Source of the DNA: Brevibacillus brevis NBRC 100599
GTDB taxonomy: Bacteria; Bacillota; Bacilli; Brevibacillales; Brevibacillaceae
Assembly (NCBI RefSeq): GCF_000010165.1
Contig: NC_012491.1
Coordinates: forward strand, 4,845,001 to 4,909,000
Length of the DNA stretch: 64,000 nt
Direction: 5' to 3'
Numbering within the stretch: position 1 is the first letter of the stretch; every line of letters starts with the position of its first letter. This document shows positions 1 through 7,970 of the stretch, piece by piece. The notes beneath the pieces were generated by a model that saw only the letters and a program-made list of their open reading frames with translations, had not been told where the DNA came from and did no database searches. A program made the translations under genes and the position numbers.

Positions 1-203
1 CTACTCGGAAATTCTATACAGCCAAAGACATTTATCACGCTTTGAAAAACGAGATGCCAAACATCACACTCTCAACCGTTTACACCAGCCTGCGCTTTTT
101 CGTGAAAATGGGTATTTTCAAGGAGCATGTTCACCACGACTCGCCCAATCAATTTGAATGTGTGGTAACGATGGACGAAATTCAGTTGCCAGAAGTCATT
201 TGA
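1..203 (+). CDS. Fur-family regulator, C-terminal part (partial, shortened)
   Basis: Open at the left edge; the reading frame starts at base 3 and stops with TGA at 201-203. The visible 66 residues contain the end of a Fur/PerR-type winged helix: TAKDIYHALKNEMPNITLST then VYTSLRFFVKMGIF, matching the family pattern 'A..iy..l....p.isl.TvYr.L..l...Gl'. In normal Fur/PerR proteins about 60-70 more residues follow, with the His/Cys metal-binding dimerisation domain. Here the protein ends about 25 residues after the winged helix, keeping only HVHHDSPNQFEC. It is either a shortened divergent member or a gene truncated by a frame change. Family assignment is from motif only; function unknown. Confidence 0.6.
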   Translation, partial: TRKFYTAKDIYHALKNEMPNITLSTVYTSLRFFVKMGIFKEHVHHDSPNQFECVVTMDEIQLPEVI

Positions 204-227
204 TTCCTATTCCTTTTTCCTCAACGC

Positions 228-260
228 AAAAAAACTCCTGAAATCATCAGGAGTTTTTTG
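228..260. terminator. Bidirectional intrinsic terminator
   Basis: AAAAAACTCCTGA, a short loop, TCAGGAGTTTTTT. The stem is flanked by A-run and T-run, so it can end both the Fur-like gene from the left and the aldo/keto reductase gene from the right, whose stop is at 275. Confidence 0.9.
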
Positions 261-274
261 TTTGCTGTCAGCTA

Positions 275-1117
275 TTAAAAATCAAAATTATCTGGGTCTG
301 GACCAACACGGTGATTTTGATTCAGGGAATGAATCATTTCCATGTCTTCTTTCGATAGTTCGAAATCAAATACGGATGCATTCTCGACGATTCGATGCTC
401 TTTGGTCGACTTTGGAATGGTTACGACGCCATTTTGCAAATCCCAGCGTATAATGACTTGGGCAATGGACTTCCCGTGTTTTTCTGCAATTCCTTTTAGT
501 ACTGGATTGTCCAATAGCTGACCTTGCATAAGCGGAGACCATGCTTCAAATTGAATCCCTTGCTCCTTGCAGTAGGCACGCAGTTCATCTTGGGACAAGC
601 GCGGATGGAATTCCACTTGGTTGACCATCGGCTTAATTTCAGCGTCTTTAAGCAGCTCTTCTAAATGATGAACGTGGAAATTGCTCACCCCGATCGCTTT
701 TACCAATCCTTTTTTGTACAGCGTCTCCAATGCTCTCCATGCTTCTTTGAACTTTCCTTCTACCGGCCAGTGAATGAGGTACAAGTCCAAGTATTCCAGC
801 CCGAGTTTTTTCAGGCTCGTTTCATATGCTTGCAACGTTGACTCATACCCTAAATCCGCATTCCATACTTTAGAGGTAACAAAAAGATCTTCCCGAGTAA
901 TGCCCGCTTCCTGCAAACCTGCACGGATTCCACGGCCAACACCCTCTTCATTGTTATAAATAGCGGCTGTGTCGATACTGCGGTAGCCATGCTTGATTGC
1001 GTTTTTTACAGCTAGCTCAAGCTCCTGACCTTCCTCTACTTTAAAAACACCCAGACCCATCCAAGGCATTTTTACTCCGTTGTACAGTGTAGTTGTATCT
1101 TGCAAATGTTTTGGCAT
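275..1117 (-). CDS. yvgN: Aldo/keto reductase, YvgN (glyoxal/methylglyoxal reductase) type
   Basis: 280 residues, full family length. Reduces small aldehydes (methylglyoxal, glyoxal) with NADPH in the cytosol. The AKR tetrad is visible: Asp and Tyr in DTAAIYNNEEGVG (about 48-60), Lys in VTSKVWN (about 81), His in LIHWPV (about 114). The start (NGVKMPWMGLGVFKVEEG) and the end (VGPDPDNFDF) closely match Bacillus subtilis YvgN. ATG start with GGAGGAGA upstream. Divergent from an HxlR regulator across 174 bp holding a TGACTG-N4-CAGTCA dyad, so control by that regulator is plausible (inference). Confidence 0.92.
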   Translation of the reverse strand: MPKHLQDTTTLYNGVKMPWMGLGVFKVEEGQELELAVKNAIKHGYRSIDTAAIYNNEEGVGRGIRAGLQEAGITREDLFVTSKVWNADLGYESTLQAYETSLKKLGLEYLDLYLIHWPVEGKFKEAWRALETLYKKGLVKAIGVSNFHVHHLEELLKDAEIKPMVNQVEFHPRLSQDELRAYCKEQGIQFEAWSPLMQGQLLDNPVLKGIAEKHGKSIAQVIIRWDLQNGVVTIPKSTKEHRIVENASVFDFELSKEDMEMIHSLNQNHRVGPDPDNFDF

Positions 1118-1153
1118 AACTTGTCTCCTCCATCCTTGTACTCTATGTTAGTA

Positions 1154-1169
1154 TGACTGTTTCCAGTCA
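1154..1169. promoter_or_regulatory. Dyad TGACTG-TTTC-CAGTCA in the yvgN upstream region
   Basis: Perfect 6+6 inverted repeat 37 bp upstream of the yvgN start codon, in the divergent yvgN/hxlR region. Candidate operator for yvgN; the binding protein is not known. Confidence 0.45.
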
Positions 1170-1249
1170 CCTAATGTGCTTCATGTCGTTTGACAAGTGT
1201 TATTATGAGATAAACTAACGAAAAGAAAAAGTACGCACTTTTTTGTGTG

Positions 1250-1271
1250 ATAGGCACTAATAAGTACCTAT
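1250..1271. promoter_or_regulatory. Candidate HxlR operator (autoregulation)
   Basis: Imperfect 22-bp palindrome ATAGG.ACT-AATA-AGT.CCTAT, five bases before the ribosome binding site of the HxlR gene. Regulators of this family usually bind dyads next to their own start. A TTGACA hexamer at 1190-1195 may be the -35 of the hxlR promoter. Confidence 0.45.
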
Positions 1272-1291
1272 CGTTTAGGAGGAAATCAACA

Positions 1292-1651
1292 GTGAAAAAG
1301 AAGTATAACATTTCAGTGGAAGCTACACTTGAGGTCATCGGCGGTAAATGGAAATGCGTTATTTTGTGTCACCTGACTCACGGAAAAAAACGTACAAGTG
1401 AGTTGAAACGACTGATGCCGGGCATTACGCAGAAGATGCTGACACAGCAACTTAGAGAACTGGAAGAGGATGGTATCATCTGCCGGATCATTTACAATCA
1501 AGTTCCGCCCAAAGTGGAGTATGAGCTCAGCGAGTACGGCTGGACCTTGAAAAGTATTCTCGATTCGCTCTGCTTATGGGGCGAAAAGCATATCATTAAG
1601 GAGTACGGCGACAAGTATGCTGTATTGGAAGAAAGCATCTTAAATCAATAA
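1292..1651 (+). CDS. HxlR/YodB-family winged-helix regulator
   Basis: 119 residues. An in-frame ATG lies at 1247, but GTG at 1292 is preceded by TAGGAGGAAA at the right distance and matches the usual family N-terminus (MKKKYNISVEATLEVIGGKW). Core motifs: IGGKWKCVILCHL, then RTSELKRLMPGITQKMLTQQ (recognition helix) and the wing ending VEYELSEYG. Two Cys in KCVILC could be redox-sensitive, as in YodB/HypR, but sit elsewhere than the classical N-terminal Cys. It lies between two aldo/keto reductase genes, so a reactive-aldehyde or electrophile response is a reasonable guess. Confidence 0.88.
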   Translation: MKKKYNISVEATLEVIGGKWKCVILCHLTHGKKRTSELKRLMPGITQKMLTQQLRELEEDGIICRIIYNQVPPKVEYELSEYGWTLKSILDSLCLWGEKHIIKEYGDKYAVLEESILNQ

Positions 1652-1675
1652 GAGAACGGGAGTAGGTGAAGTGGC

Positions 1676-2671
1676 TTGGGAGCACTCGAAACGTCTGTCT
1701 TGCGTAAATTGGGGAGCTCAGACCTGATGCTTTCTCCACTAGGTCTCGGCTGCTGGCAGTTTAGCAATGGACACGGAATGGTGGGGAAGTTTTGGCCTGT
1801 CATTGGACCTGACGATGTTTTAAAAATTGTGCAGACGAGTTTGCATGGGGGCATTAACTGGTTTGATACCGCAGAAGTATACGGCAAAGGTCAATCAGAA
1901 CAGATGCTGGCAAAAGCCCTTAAAGACGCTGGGACACTAGCTGATTCTGCTCATATTGCGACAAAATGGTGGCCTGTATTTCGCACCGCCAAAAGCATCG
2001 GGAACACAATCGACGAGCGCATTCGTTTACTCGACAACCGCACCATCCATTTGCATCAAGTCCACCAGCCCTACTCCTTGTCATCTGTTGCAAGCGAAAT
2101 GAATGAAATGGCCAAGCTCGTCAAGCAAGGCAAGATACAGAACGTAGGCGTCAGTAATTTTTCCGCCAAAAACATGCGAGAAGCCGATCGCGTATTGCGC
2201 GAGCATGGCCTGCGTCTCATCTCCAATCAAATGAAATACAGCCTGCTGGACAGGAGAATCGAACAAAACGGGATTCTGGATACGGCAAAAGAGTTGGGCA
2301 TTGCCATTATCGCCTATTCTCCGCTTGAGCAAGGGATTCTAAGCGGGAAGTTTCATAAAAATCCAGCCCTTGTTCAGTCCATTACAGGACCCCGAAAATG
2401 GACATCACCCTTTCGTTCCACCGGGCTAAAAAAGTCCCAGCCGCTCATCACAGTCTTGGAGGAGCTTGCACGTAAATACGATGCATCCGCTACACAAATT
2501 GCCTTGAACTGGTTGATTCACGCTCATGGCGAAACGGTCTTTGCGATTCCAGGCGCGTCCAAGGTCCATCATGCGGAGGAAAATGTCAAAGCTATGCGCT
2601 TTTCTTTGACCTCGTCGGAATTGCAAGAGATCGATAAGGTTTCCAAACAAGTTCTGTCCATCAACAATTAA
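1676..2671 (+). CDS. Aldo/keto reductase (second, IolS/YccK-like subgroup)
   Basis: 331 residues; cytosolic NADPH-dependent oxidoreductase of unknown substrate. Starts with TTG behind AGGTG. AKR residues: DTAEVYGKGQSE (Asp, Tyr), IATKWWPV (Lys), HLHQVHQPY (His), and the late cofactor motif IPGASKVHHAEENVKAM, which is typical of the longer AKR members rather than of the YvgN group. It follows the HxlR gene by 24 bp on the same strand and is probably co-transcribed with it. It is not a close duplicate of the YvgN-type gene at 275-1117. Confidence 0.9.
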   Translation: MGALETSVLRKLGSSDLMLSPLGLGCWQFSNGHGMVGKFWPVIGPDDVLKIVQTSLHGGINWFDTAEVYGKGQSEQMLAKALKDAGTLADSAHIATKWWPVFRTAKSIGNTIDERIRLLDNRTIHLHQVHQPYSLSSVASEMNEMAKLVKQGKIQNVGVSNFSAKNMREADRVLREHGLRLISNQMKYSLLDRRIEQNGILDTAKELGIAIIAYSPLEQGILSGKFHKNPALVQSITGPRKWTSPFRSTGLKKSQPLITVLEELARKYDASATQIALNWLIHAHGETVFAIPGASKVHHAEENVKAMRFSLTSSELQEIDKVSKQVLSINN

Positions 2672-2684
2672 AAAAGCTGCCGAT

Positions 2685-3494
2685 CTAATTATCGACAGCC
2701 AAAATAGCGTAGTCATACACAGCTCTTCCCAGTAATCCCAGTGTGTTCAGAGCAGATTGAGCGGTTACATCTTTGGATAAGGCCGTAATCGAAAAGCAGC
2801 GATTGTTCGTATATAGCAAGCCTACATCATGCTGTCTGCCGGTATCCCAGCCGGATTTACACGGCAGTTCCCATCCATGATAATTGGATTCTTCCTCATT
2901 TGGCAATTGGGACGGCAGACCATTACGGACTTGCTGCTTTTTCATAATGGCGATCATCTCTTTGCAGGCACGCTGAGACAGAAAACTGCCCGTTGCCAAA
3001 TGACCTAGCATACTCGCAACATCCCCAGCGGTTATCTTATTGTTTTCTGTGATATCGAGTGGATAAATCATGAGTTTGCGTGAATAACAGCTTTGGTGCA
3101 TTCCCAAATCAATCATGGTCTGATCAATCTGATCTTTTCCTACCAAATCAATCAGCATATTTGTCGCCGTATTGTCGCTCTGAATAATCATGAGGGTCAC
3201 CAAGTCGCGAATCGTGAGCCTCAAGCCTGGGGATAGCGCGTACAAAATCCCCGATCCCCCTACCAGATCCTCTTGGCGTAGAACAAGCTGATCATCCAAA
3301 CGAAAATGCCCCTGCTCACTTGCCGCGAAAACGGCAGCCATGATCGGCACTTTGATGACGCTCTCCGCAATAAACAGCTCGTCCGGTACATGTTCAAAAC
3401 GGGTTTCTTTCGCTGAGCCCTGTTCCTCCACAACGACGCCCCAAGTCCCCTCCGCTTGTCCGATAATAGCCGACAACCTTTTTTCCAGCTCCAC
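2685..3494 (-). CDS. Beta-lactamase-fold serine hydrolase, class A-like, no signal peptide
   Basis: 269 residues. Serine-hydrolase motifs in order: SVIK (SxxK, about 44-47), SDN in IIQSDNTATN, and KSG in CKSGWDTG in place of KTG. A Glu-containing omega-loop-like stretch (ENNKITAGD) is present but not the classical ExxLN. No signal peptide or lipobox is visible, unlike exported penicillinases, so it probably acts in the cytosol and may not be a resistance enzyme. GTG start; the nearest SD-like sequence is rather distant. Convergent with the upstream aldo/keto reductase. A paralogue lies at 39846-40748. Confidence 0.8.
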   Translation of the reverse strand: MELEKRLSAIIGQAEGTWGVVVEEQGSAKETRFEHVPDELFIAESVIKVPIMAAVFAASEQGHFRLDDQLVLRQEDLVGGSGILYALSPGLRLTIRDLVTLMIIQSDNTATNMLIDLVGKDQIDQTMIDLGMHQSCYSRKLMIYPLDITENNKITAGDVASMLGHLATGSFLSQRACKEMIAIMKKQQVRNGLPSQLPNEEESNYHGWELPCKSGWDTGRQHDVGLLYTNNRCFSITALSKDVTAQSALNTLGLLGRAVYDYAILAVDN

Positions 3495-3660
3495 AGCTTT
3501 TCTTCCCTTCTCCCGTTGCTCGTAGTTTTTTGTTGTCCCCTGATTATCATACTATTCCGAAAACAAATCAAACAAGAGACCGTACCCGCTTACCATTCGT
3601 TTATCCATCCTAAACTTGGAAATAATACGTAAGATAAACCTACGGACAAGGTGAGGCATC

Positions 3661-4773
3661 ATGCAGAACTCCGATAAAATTGGCAGCCGTCAATTTGTCA
3701 TCCTCGTAACATTCATCACCATAGGAGATTCCATCTTGATCTTACCTTCTGTACCTGCGACTGAAGCGGGTCACGATGGATGGCTATCAGGCTTGATCGG
3801 CATGGCGCTGGGGCTAGCCATCGTATACTTGTTTTGTCTAGTCGGTCGCATCTACCCCGAACAAACGCTGATTGAAAAAAACAAGCTCATATTTGGACGT
3901 TGGCTCGGGACAGTCTTTTCCATCCTCTTTATGGGGGCCGTGTTAATCAATGGCGCAGTCTATATACGAACAATTGGCGATTTCATGACTACGCACATTA
4001 TGAAAGCAACACCTATCCAAGCTGTCATGTTTTTACTTGTTGCCTGTGCCATATACGCTGTTCGTTTAGGCCTTGAAGCTTTTGCACGGACCAGCGAAAT
4101 CTTTTTCCTCTGGTTTGTCCTTACGTTCGTTTCGTTTTTTCTTTTGTTAACCCCTCAGTTCCAATTCGTGAACCTTCTCCCCTTCTTGGAAAATGGCATG
4201 AAGCCCGTTATAAGAGGAGTATTTTCCGTGACCGCTTTTCCCTTCTCAGAGCTGGTTATTTTCCTCATGATGACTCCACTCCTAGATGCAAAACAAAAGC
4301 TCACATCTGCATTTTTGCGAGGAGCGATATACGGTGGCGTTTGTCTGCTTGCCGTCATCTTCTTATCGCTTTTAGTGCTCGGCCCAGAATTGGTTTCCCG
4401 TGAGACGTTTCCTAGCTACTCCCTCGCCAAACGAGTCCATGTAGGAGAGTTCTTTCAAAGGCAGGAAGCAATGATGGCTCTCATGTGGTTTGTCTCCATT
4501 TATTTCAAAGTCGTACTGTATATGTATGGTTTCTGTGTAGGGATAAAGCAGCTTCTCCATTTAAAGGAGCATCAGTCGCTCACCTTGCCCATTTGCATCT
4601 TATTTGTCGCCATCGCGATTATCATCGTTCCAAACCAAGCTTTTTTATACGAAACGTATACGTACTGGCCATTCTTTGATTTAACAATAGGGTTCTTGTA
4701 TCCGTTGATTCTTCTCGTCGGTTACTGGATACGGAAGCAAATGAACAACAAGCCGGCTACCCTCCAGAAGTAA
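3661..4773 (+). CDS. Spore germination permease, GerAB/YndE family (orphan)
   Basis: 370 residues, about ten hydrophobic segments: the B subunit type of germinant receptors, an APC-superfamily protein in the spore inner membrane. Typical N-terminal features are IGSRQFVILVTFITIGDSIL and LPSVPATEAGHDGWLS. ATG preceded by AAGGTGAGG. No GerAA or GerAC gene is next to it, although these usually form an A-B-C operon; the left neighbour is convergent. It may combine with A/C subunits encoded elsewhere. Specificity cannot be told from sequence. Confidence 0.88.
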   Translation: MQNSDKIGSRQFVILVTFITIGDSILILPSVPATEAGHDGWLSGLIGMALGLAIVYLFCLVGRIYPEQTLIEKNKLIFGRWLGTVFSILFMGAVLINGAVYIRTIGDFMTTHIMKATPIQAVMFLLVACAIYAVRLGLEAFARTSEIFFLWFVLTFVSFFLLLTPQFQFVNLLPFLENGMKPVIRGVFSVTAFPFSELVIFLMMTPLLDAKQKLTSAFLRGAIYGGVCLLAVIFLSLLVLGPELVSRETFPSYSLAKRVHVGEFFQRQEAMMALMWFVSIYFKVVLYMYGFCVGIKQLLHLKEHQSLTLPICILFVAIAIIIVPNQAFLYETYTYWPFFDLTIGFLYPLILLVGYWIRKQMNNKPATLQK

Positions 4774-4790
4774 GGTGTCGGCTTGTTTTA
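4749..4790 (+). terminator. Intrinsic terminator overlapping the gerAB-like stop
   Basis: ACAAGCCG (4749-4756) pairs with CGGCTTGT (4779-4786), followed by TTTTA. The left arm is inside the last codons of the permease. Confidence 0.7.
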
Positions 4791-4793
4791 TGC

Positions 4794-5474
4794 TTACAGT
4801 AGTTGTTTGATCGCTGCCACTCGCTCTGCATCGACGTATCGGAGAGCCTGTCCTTCTTCTCGTACTGCCGATCCAAAATGAACCTCTTTGACACCCGTAC
4901 GTTTCACGAGGTCTCCCACGTTAGCTAGCGACAATCCGCTTCCTGCCAAAATCGCAAGCTGTGTGTTCTCTGTCAGCTTGACGAGCTGCCCGATGCAATC
5001 AGCTCCCTCGATTGCCGTTTTTTTGCCCCCAGAAGTTAGAATCGTACGAACCTGGGGATATTCCAGAAGAATACGTGCTGCTTCCATTTGATCGACGGCA
5101 TTATCAAACGCACGGTGGAATGTCACATGTAATGAACCTGATTCACCAAGCACCTGCTCCATCCCCCTCTGATCAAGCCTATTTTCCGGAGTCAGCATGC
5201 CAATTACGACACCTGCCGCCCCAAGCTCACGGATGATACGTACATCCTGCCGCATGACAGAAAGTTCTTCTGCTGTATAGCAAAACAATTGGCTATGCGG
5301 TCGCACCATGACGTTTACGGGGATCGAAACCGCCTTGACCACTGCCTCAATCAATCCCCAGCTCGGAGTAATGCCTCCCTCCAAAATTCCCGAGATGAGC
5401 TCCAGCCTATCAGCTCCGCCCTGCTCCGCACGTTTTGCATCCTCAACTGAAGTCGCAATCACTTCCACTAGCAT
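4794..5474 (-). CDS. cutC: CutC family protein (TIM barrel)
   Basis: 226 residues, full length. CutC was linked genetically to copper homeostasis; its biochemical activity is not settled. Diagnostic segments: LVEVIATSVEDAKRAEQGGA, ADRLELISGILEGGITPSWG, VNVMVRPHSQLFCYT, VTFHRAFDNAVDQ, ILTSGGKKTAIEG and LAGSGLSLANV. ATG start behind GGAGGCGAAG. It follows the asparaginase gene by 18 bp on the same strand, so the two form an operon. Confidence 0.93.
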   Translation of the reverse strand: MLVEVIATSVEDAKRAEQGGADRLELISGILEGGITPSWGLIEAVVKAVSIPVNVMVRPHSQLFCYTAEELSVMRQDVRIIRELGAAGVVIGMLTPENRLDQRGMEQVLGESGSLHVTFHRAFDNAVDQMEAARILLEYPQVRTILTSGGKKTAIEGADCIGQLVKLTENTQLAILAGSGLSLANVGDLVKRTGVKEVHFGSAVREEGQALRYVDAERVAAIKQLL

Positions 5475-5492
5475 GATACTTCGCCTCCATTT

Positions 5493-6518
5493 TTAGCATT
5501 TGTTCAAGACAAAAACTGATCGTTTCTCCCCGACCACCAGCTGATTGTCGTTTTTAATGGCTTTTGGTGCCAGCGCATGGAGTCTGTCGATGGTTTCCGG
5601 ATTATCATACTGAATCTGCTCCAAGATCGACGCGATTATAAGCGGCCATACTAGTTCAGAGCCATTCAGTACCTTCAGCGAAAAGCTGAGTCTCTCCTTT
5701 TTCAAAGCAAAGCCGTATACGCCCATTGCTCCGCCTTTGGCGATTATATTTTCATCCATTAAAAGGGCTGTACAGATGAAGTTGTGACTGGCAATGATCT
5801 CGGGACTGCTCGTCATCCAGCCTGTCACTCTCTCTACTGCCTCACGCGTCTTCTGATCCTCGATCAGATCCGGGCACGCGAGCTTTAGATAAGCAATCGC
5901 CAGGTTCTTGAGCGGCAATGCAAAAACCGGGAAACCACAACCGTCGACACTTAGCTGGACCTGCGCTTTTGGATAGTCAGCAAGGCTGGCAAACACCTCC
6001 AAGGCCTCTTGTTGCGCTGGATGCTCTGCCTTGTAGTAATCATGAGTGGAATATCCTTGATCCTTTGACAGCGCCAAGTACCCCAAATGCTTTCCCGCAC
6101 AGTTATGAAAGAGCCTGCGCTTTTCTTTGCCTTGGGACAAGCAAGCAAACTTCGGCTCCTCGTTGAGTGGATAAGTCGGGCACGTAAGCAATTCGTTTTC
6201 CTGAATGCCGGTCTTTTGTAAAATCGACTCCAAGCGTTCTATATGATAGACTTCTCCACGATGTGAGGCTGCAAAGAGTGCTGCTTCGCCGTTATTCAGT
6301 CCGAATTTTTCATCAATTTTACGTTTGGCGATCGGAATGGCTTGAAAGGGCTTAGCTGCTGAACGCAATAAGGTGATATGATTCACATCTCCTGCCCGAT
6401 AAGCCACCTCTCCTTTTTCATTCACGCCGCACACGATGCCGTTATGTACGTTCTCCAGAATACCACCGCGATACTCTTCTACTAAAGGGACGTCTCTTAT
6501 CAAAATCACCAACTCCAC
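5493..6518 (-). CDS. Asparaginase, PF06089 (thermolabile/type III-like) family
   Basis: 341 residues. Family landmarks: HNGIVCGVNEKGEV, LLRSAAKPFQAIP, ALFAASHRGEVYHIERLES, FHNCAGKHLGYLAL and QLSVDGCGFPVFALPL. Members are related to Rhizobium AsnA-type asparaginases, distinct from the E. coli type I/II enzymes, and would release ammonia from L-asparagine. The GTG start is close to a GGAG; a GTG three codons later is an alternative. First gene of the pair with cutC. It is divergent from the queuosine operon. Confidence 0.85.
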   Translation of the reverse strand: MELVILIRDVPLVEEYRGGILENVHNGIVCGVNEKGEVAYRAGDVNHITLLRSAAKPFQAIPIAKRKIDEKFGLNNGEAALFAASHRGEVYHIERLESILQKTGIQENELLTCPTYPLNEEPKFACLSQGKEKRRLFHNCAGKHLGYLALSKDQGYSTHDYYKAEHPAQQEALEVFASLADYPKAQVQLSVDGCGFPVFALPLKNLAIAYLKLACPDLIEDQKTREAVERVTGWMTSSPEIIASHNFICTALLMDENIIAKGGAMGVYGFALKKERLSFSLKVLNGSELVWPLIIASILEQIQYDNPETIDRLHALAPKAIKNDNQLVVGEKRSVFVLNKC

Positions 6519-6616
6519 TCCATGTTGATCGATTATGAAAAAACACTAGCAGTAGCACCCTCCATCCGTCAATCTTTTTCCAAGCGATAATCCCCCCACT
6601 TTTGCGGTGATTGTTG

Positions 6617-6622
6617 TATAAT
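6617..6622 (+). promoter_or_regulatory. -10 box of the queCDEF operon promoter (candidate)
   Basis: TATAAT about 56 bp before the riboswitch aptamer. No good -35 hexamer is seen at normal spacing, so the assignment rests on the -10 and its position. Confidence 0.45.
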
Positions 6623-6660
6623 GTCTCAAGGCACCCACTTGGGTTCCACAAATAAGAAAT

Positions 6661-6753
6661 CCGTGCATCTGCACGGGAGAGGTTCGCGAACTCCCTCTAT
6701 AAAAAACTAAGCTGGATAACAGTACCTTTCTTTGGTATTGTTATTGTTTTTTT
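6661..6753 (+). ncRNA. preQ1-I riboswitch with transcription terminator
   Basis: The aptamer core is at 6678-6710: AGAGG (6678-6682) pairs with CCTCT (6694-6698), and the A-rich tail TATAAAAAACTAA (6698-6710) is the type I preQ1 pseudoknot strand. A small hairpin CCGTGC-ATCT-GCACGG (6661-6676) precedes it. The expression platform is a terminator: ATAACAGTACC (6716-6726) pairs with GGTATTGTTAT (6734-6744), then a T-run to 6753. Binding of 7-aminomethyl-7-deazaguanine should favour termination and shut down the downstream queCDEF genes that make it. Confidence 0.95.
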
Positions 6754-6810
6754 GCAGGAAAGTTCAAGAACTCTCTTTCTTCCCATTCAATTAAGAGGAG
6801 ATGGAGAGCA

Positions 6811-7482
6811 ATGATGAAAAAGGAAAAAGCCGTTGTTGTCTTTAGCGGAGGTCAGGACAGCACTACCTGCCTGTTTTGGGCAAAAGAGCAATTCGGCGAA
6901 GTAGAAACCCTCACATTTGACTACGGTCAGCGACACAAGCTGGAGATCGAGTGCGCCCAGCAAATTGCCGCAGAACTCGGCGTCAAAAACTCCGTATTGG
7001 ACATGAGCCTGTTAAACCAGCTCGCGCCCAATGCACTCACCCGCACAGATATCGACATTACCCAGGAAGAAGGCCAATTGCCATCCACGTTCGTCGACGG
7101 ACGCAACTTGTTGTTCCTTTCCTTTGCGGGCGTTTTCGCCAAGCAACGAGGAGCACGTCACTTGATTACTGGTGTATGCGAAACGGATTTTAGCGGTTAT
7201 CCCGACTGCCGTGACGCCTTTATCAAATCACTCAACGTGACATTGAATTTGTCGATGGACTATCCGTTTGTGATTCATACGCCGCTCATGTGGCTGAACA
7301 AAGCACAGACATGGAAACTGGCGGACGATCTGGGTGCCTTCACCTATATTCGCGAAAATACCCTCACCTGCTATAACGGCATCAAAGGAGACGGCTGCGG
7401 CGAATGCCCTGCCTGCCACCTGCGAAAAGCCGGTCTGGACACGTATCTTTCCGAGAAAAATCAACCTGGAGAAAAAGCCTGA
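6811..7482 (+). CDS. queC: 7-cyano-7-deazaguanine (preQ0) synthase
   Basis: 223 residues. Converts 7-carboxy-7-deazaguanine plus ammonia and ATP to preQ0 in the cytosol. The PP-loop is [14 protein letters not shown] (about 9-22); FDYGQRH follows; the zinc cluster is [19 protein letters not shown] near the C-terminus (four Cys). First gene after the preQ1 riboswitch. ATGATG start preceded by GGAG. The stop overlaps the queD start (ATGA at 7479-7484 region), showing translational coupling. Confidence 0.97.
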   Translation: MMKKEKAVVVFSGGQDSTTCLFWAKEQFGEVETLTFDYGQRHKLEIECAQQIAAELGVKNSVLDMSLLNQLAPNALTRTDIDITQEEGQLPSTFVDGRNLLFLSFAGVFAKQRGARHLITGVCETDFSGYPDCRDAFIKSLNVTLNLSMDYPFVIHTPLMWLNKAQTWKLADDLGAFTYIRENTLTCYNGIKGDGCGECPACHLRKAGLDTYLSEKNQPGEKA

Positions 7483-7970
7483 TGAGCGCGAACTTTGATT
7501 TTCGTATCGTCGATCGCATGCAGGCACTGGGTACCCATATTCAAAAATCACAGCTTCGCTACCATAACAAACGCGTTTTGGTAAGCAAGGAATTTACTTT
7601 TGACGCTGCCCATCATCTGCACGCTTATGAAGGAAAGTGCAAAAACCTCCACGGCCATACGTACACGGTCGTCTTTGGCATCAGTGGCTTTCCGGACGAG
7701 ATCGGACTCGTGATCGATTTCGGTGACATCAAGCAAATCTGGAAAGAGCACATCGAAATTTATTTGGATCATCGCTATCTGAATGAAATGCTTCCTCCGA
7801 TGAATACCACTGCTGAAAACATGGTCGTGTGGATTTTCGAAGAGATGGAAAAGCAATTGCAGTCAGATGCCTACCGCGACCGCTACGACGGCGCTCGGGT
7901 GGAGTTCGTTCGCCTGTTCGAGACACCGACCAGCTATGCCGAGGCAAGACGGGAGTGGATGATGGAATGA
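7482..7970 (+). CDS. queD: 6-carboxy-5,6,7,8-tetrahydropterin synthase
   Basis: 162 residues from the ATG that overlaps the queC stop (TGATG). Second step of the queuosine precursor route, from dihydroneopterin triphosphate. Zinc ligands: DAAHHL and NLHGHTY; catalytic Cys in GKCKNLHG; also FGDIK, LDHRYLNE, TTAENMVVWIFEEM and VRLFETPTSYAEA. An upstream in-frame ATG at 7404 lies inside queC and is not needed. The stop overlaps the queE start by ATGA. Confidence 0.96.
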   Translation: MSANFDFRIVDRMQALGTHIQKSQLRYHNKRVLVSKEFTFDAAHHLHAYEGKCKNLHGHTYTVVFGISGFPDEIGLVIDFGDIKQIWKEHIEIYLDHRYLNEMLPPMNTTAENMVVWIFEEMEKQLQSDAYRDRYDGARVEFVRLFETPTSYAEARREWMME

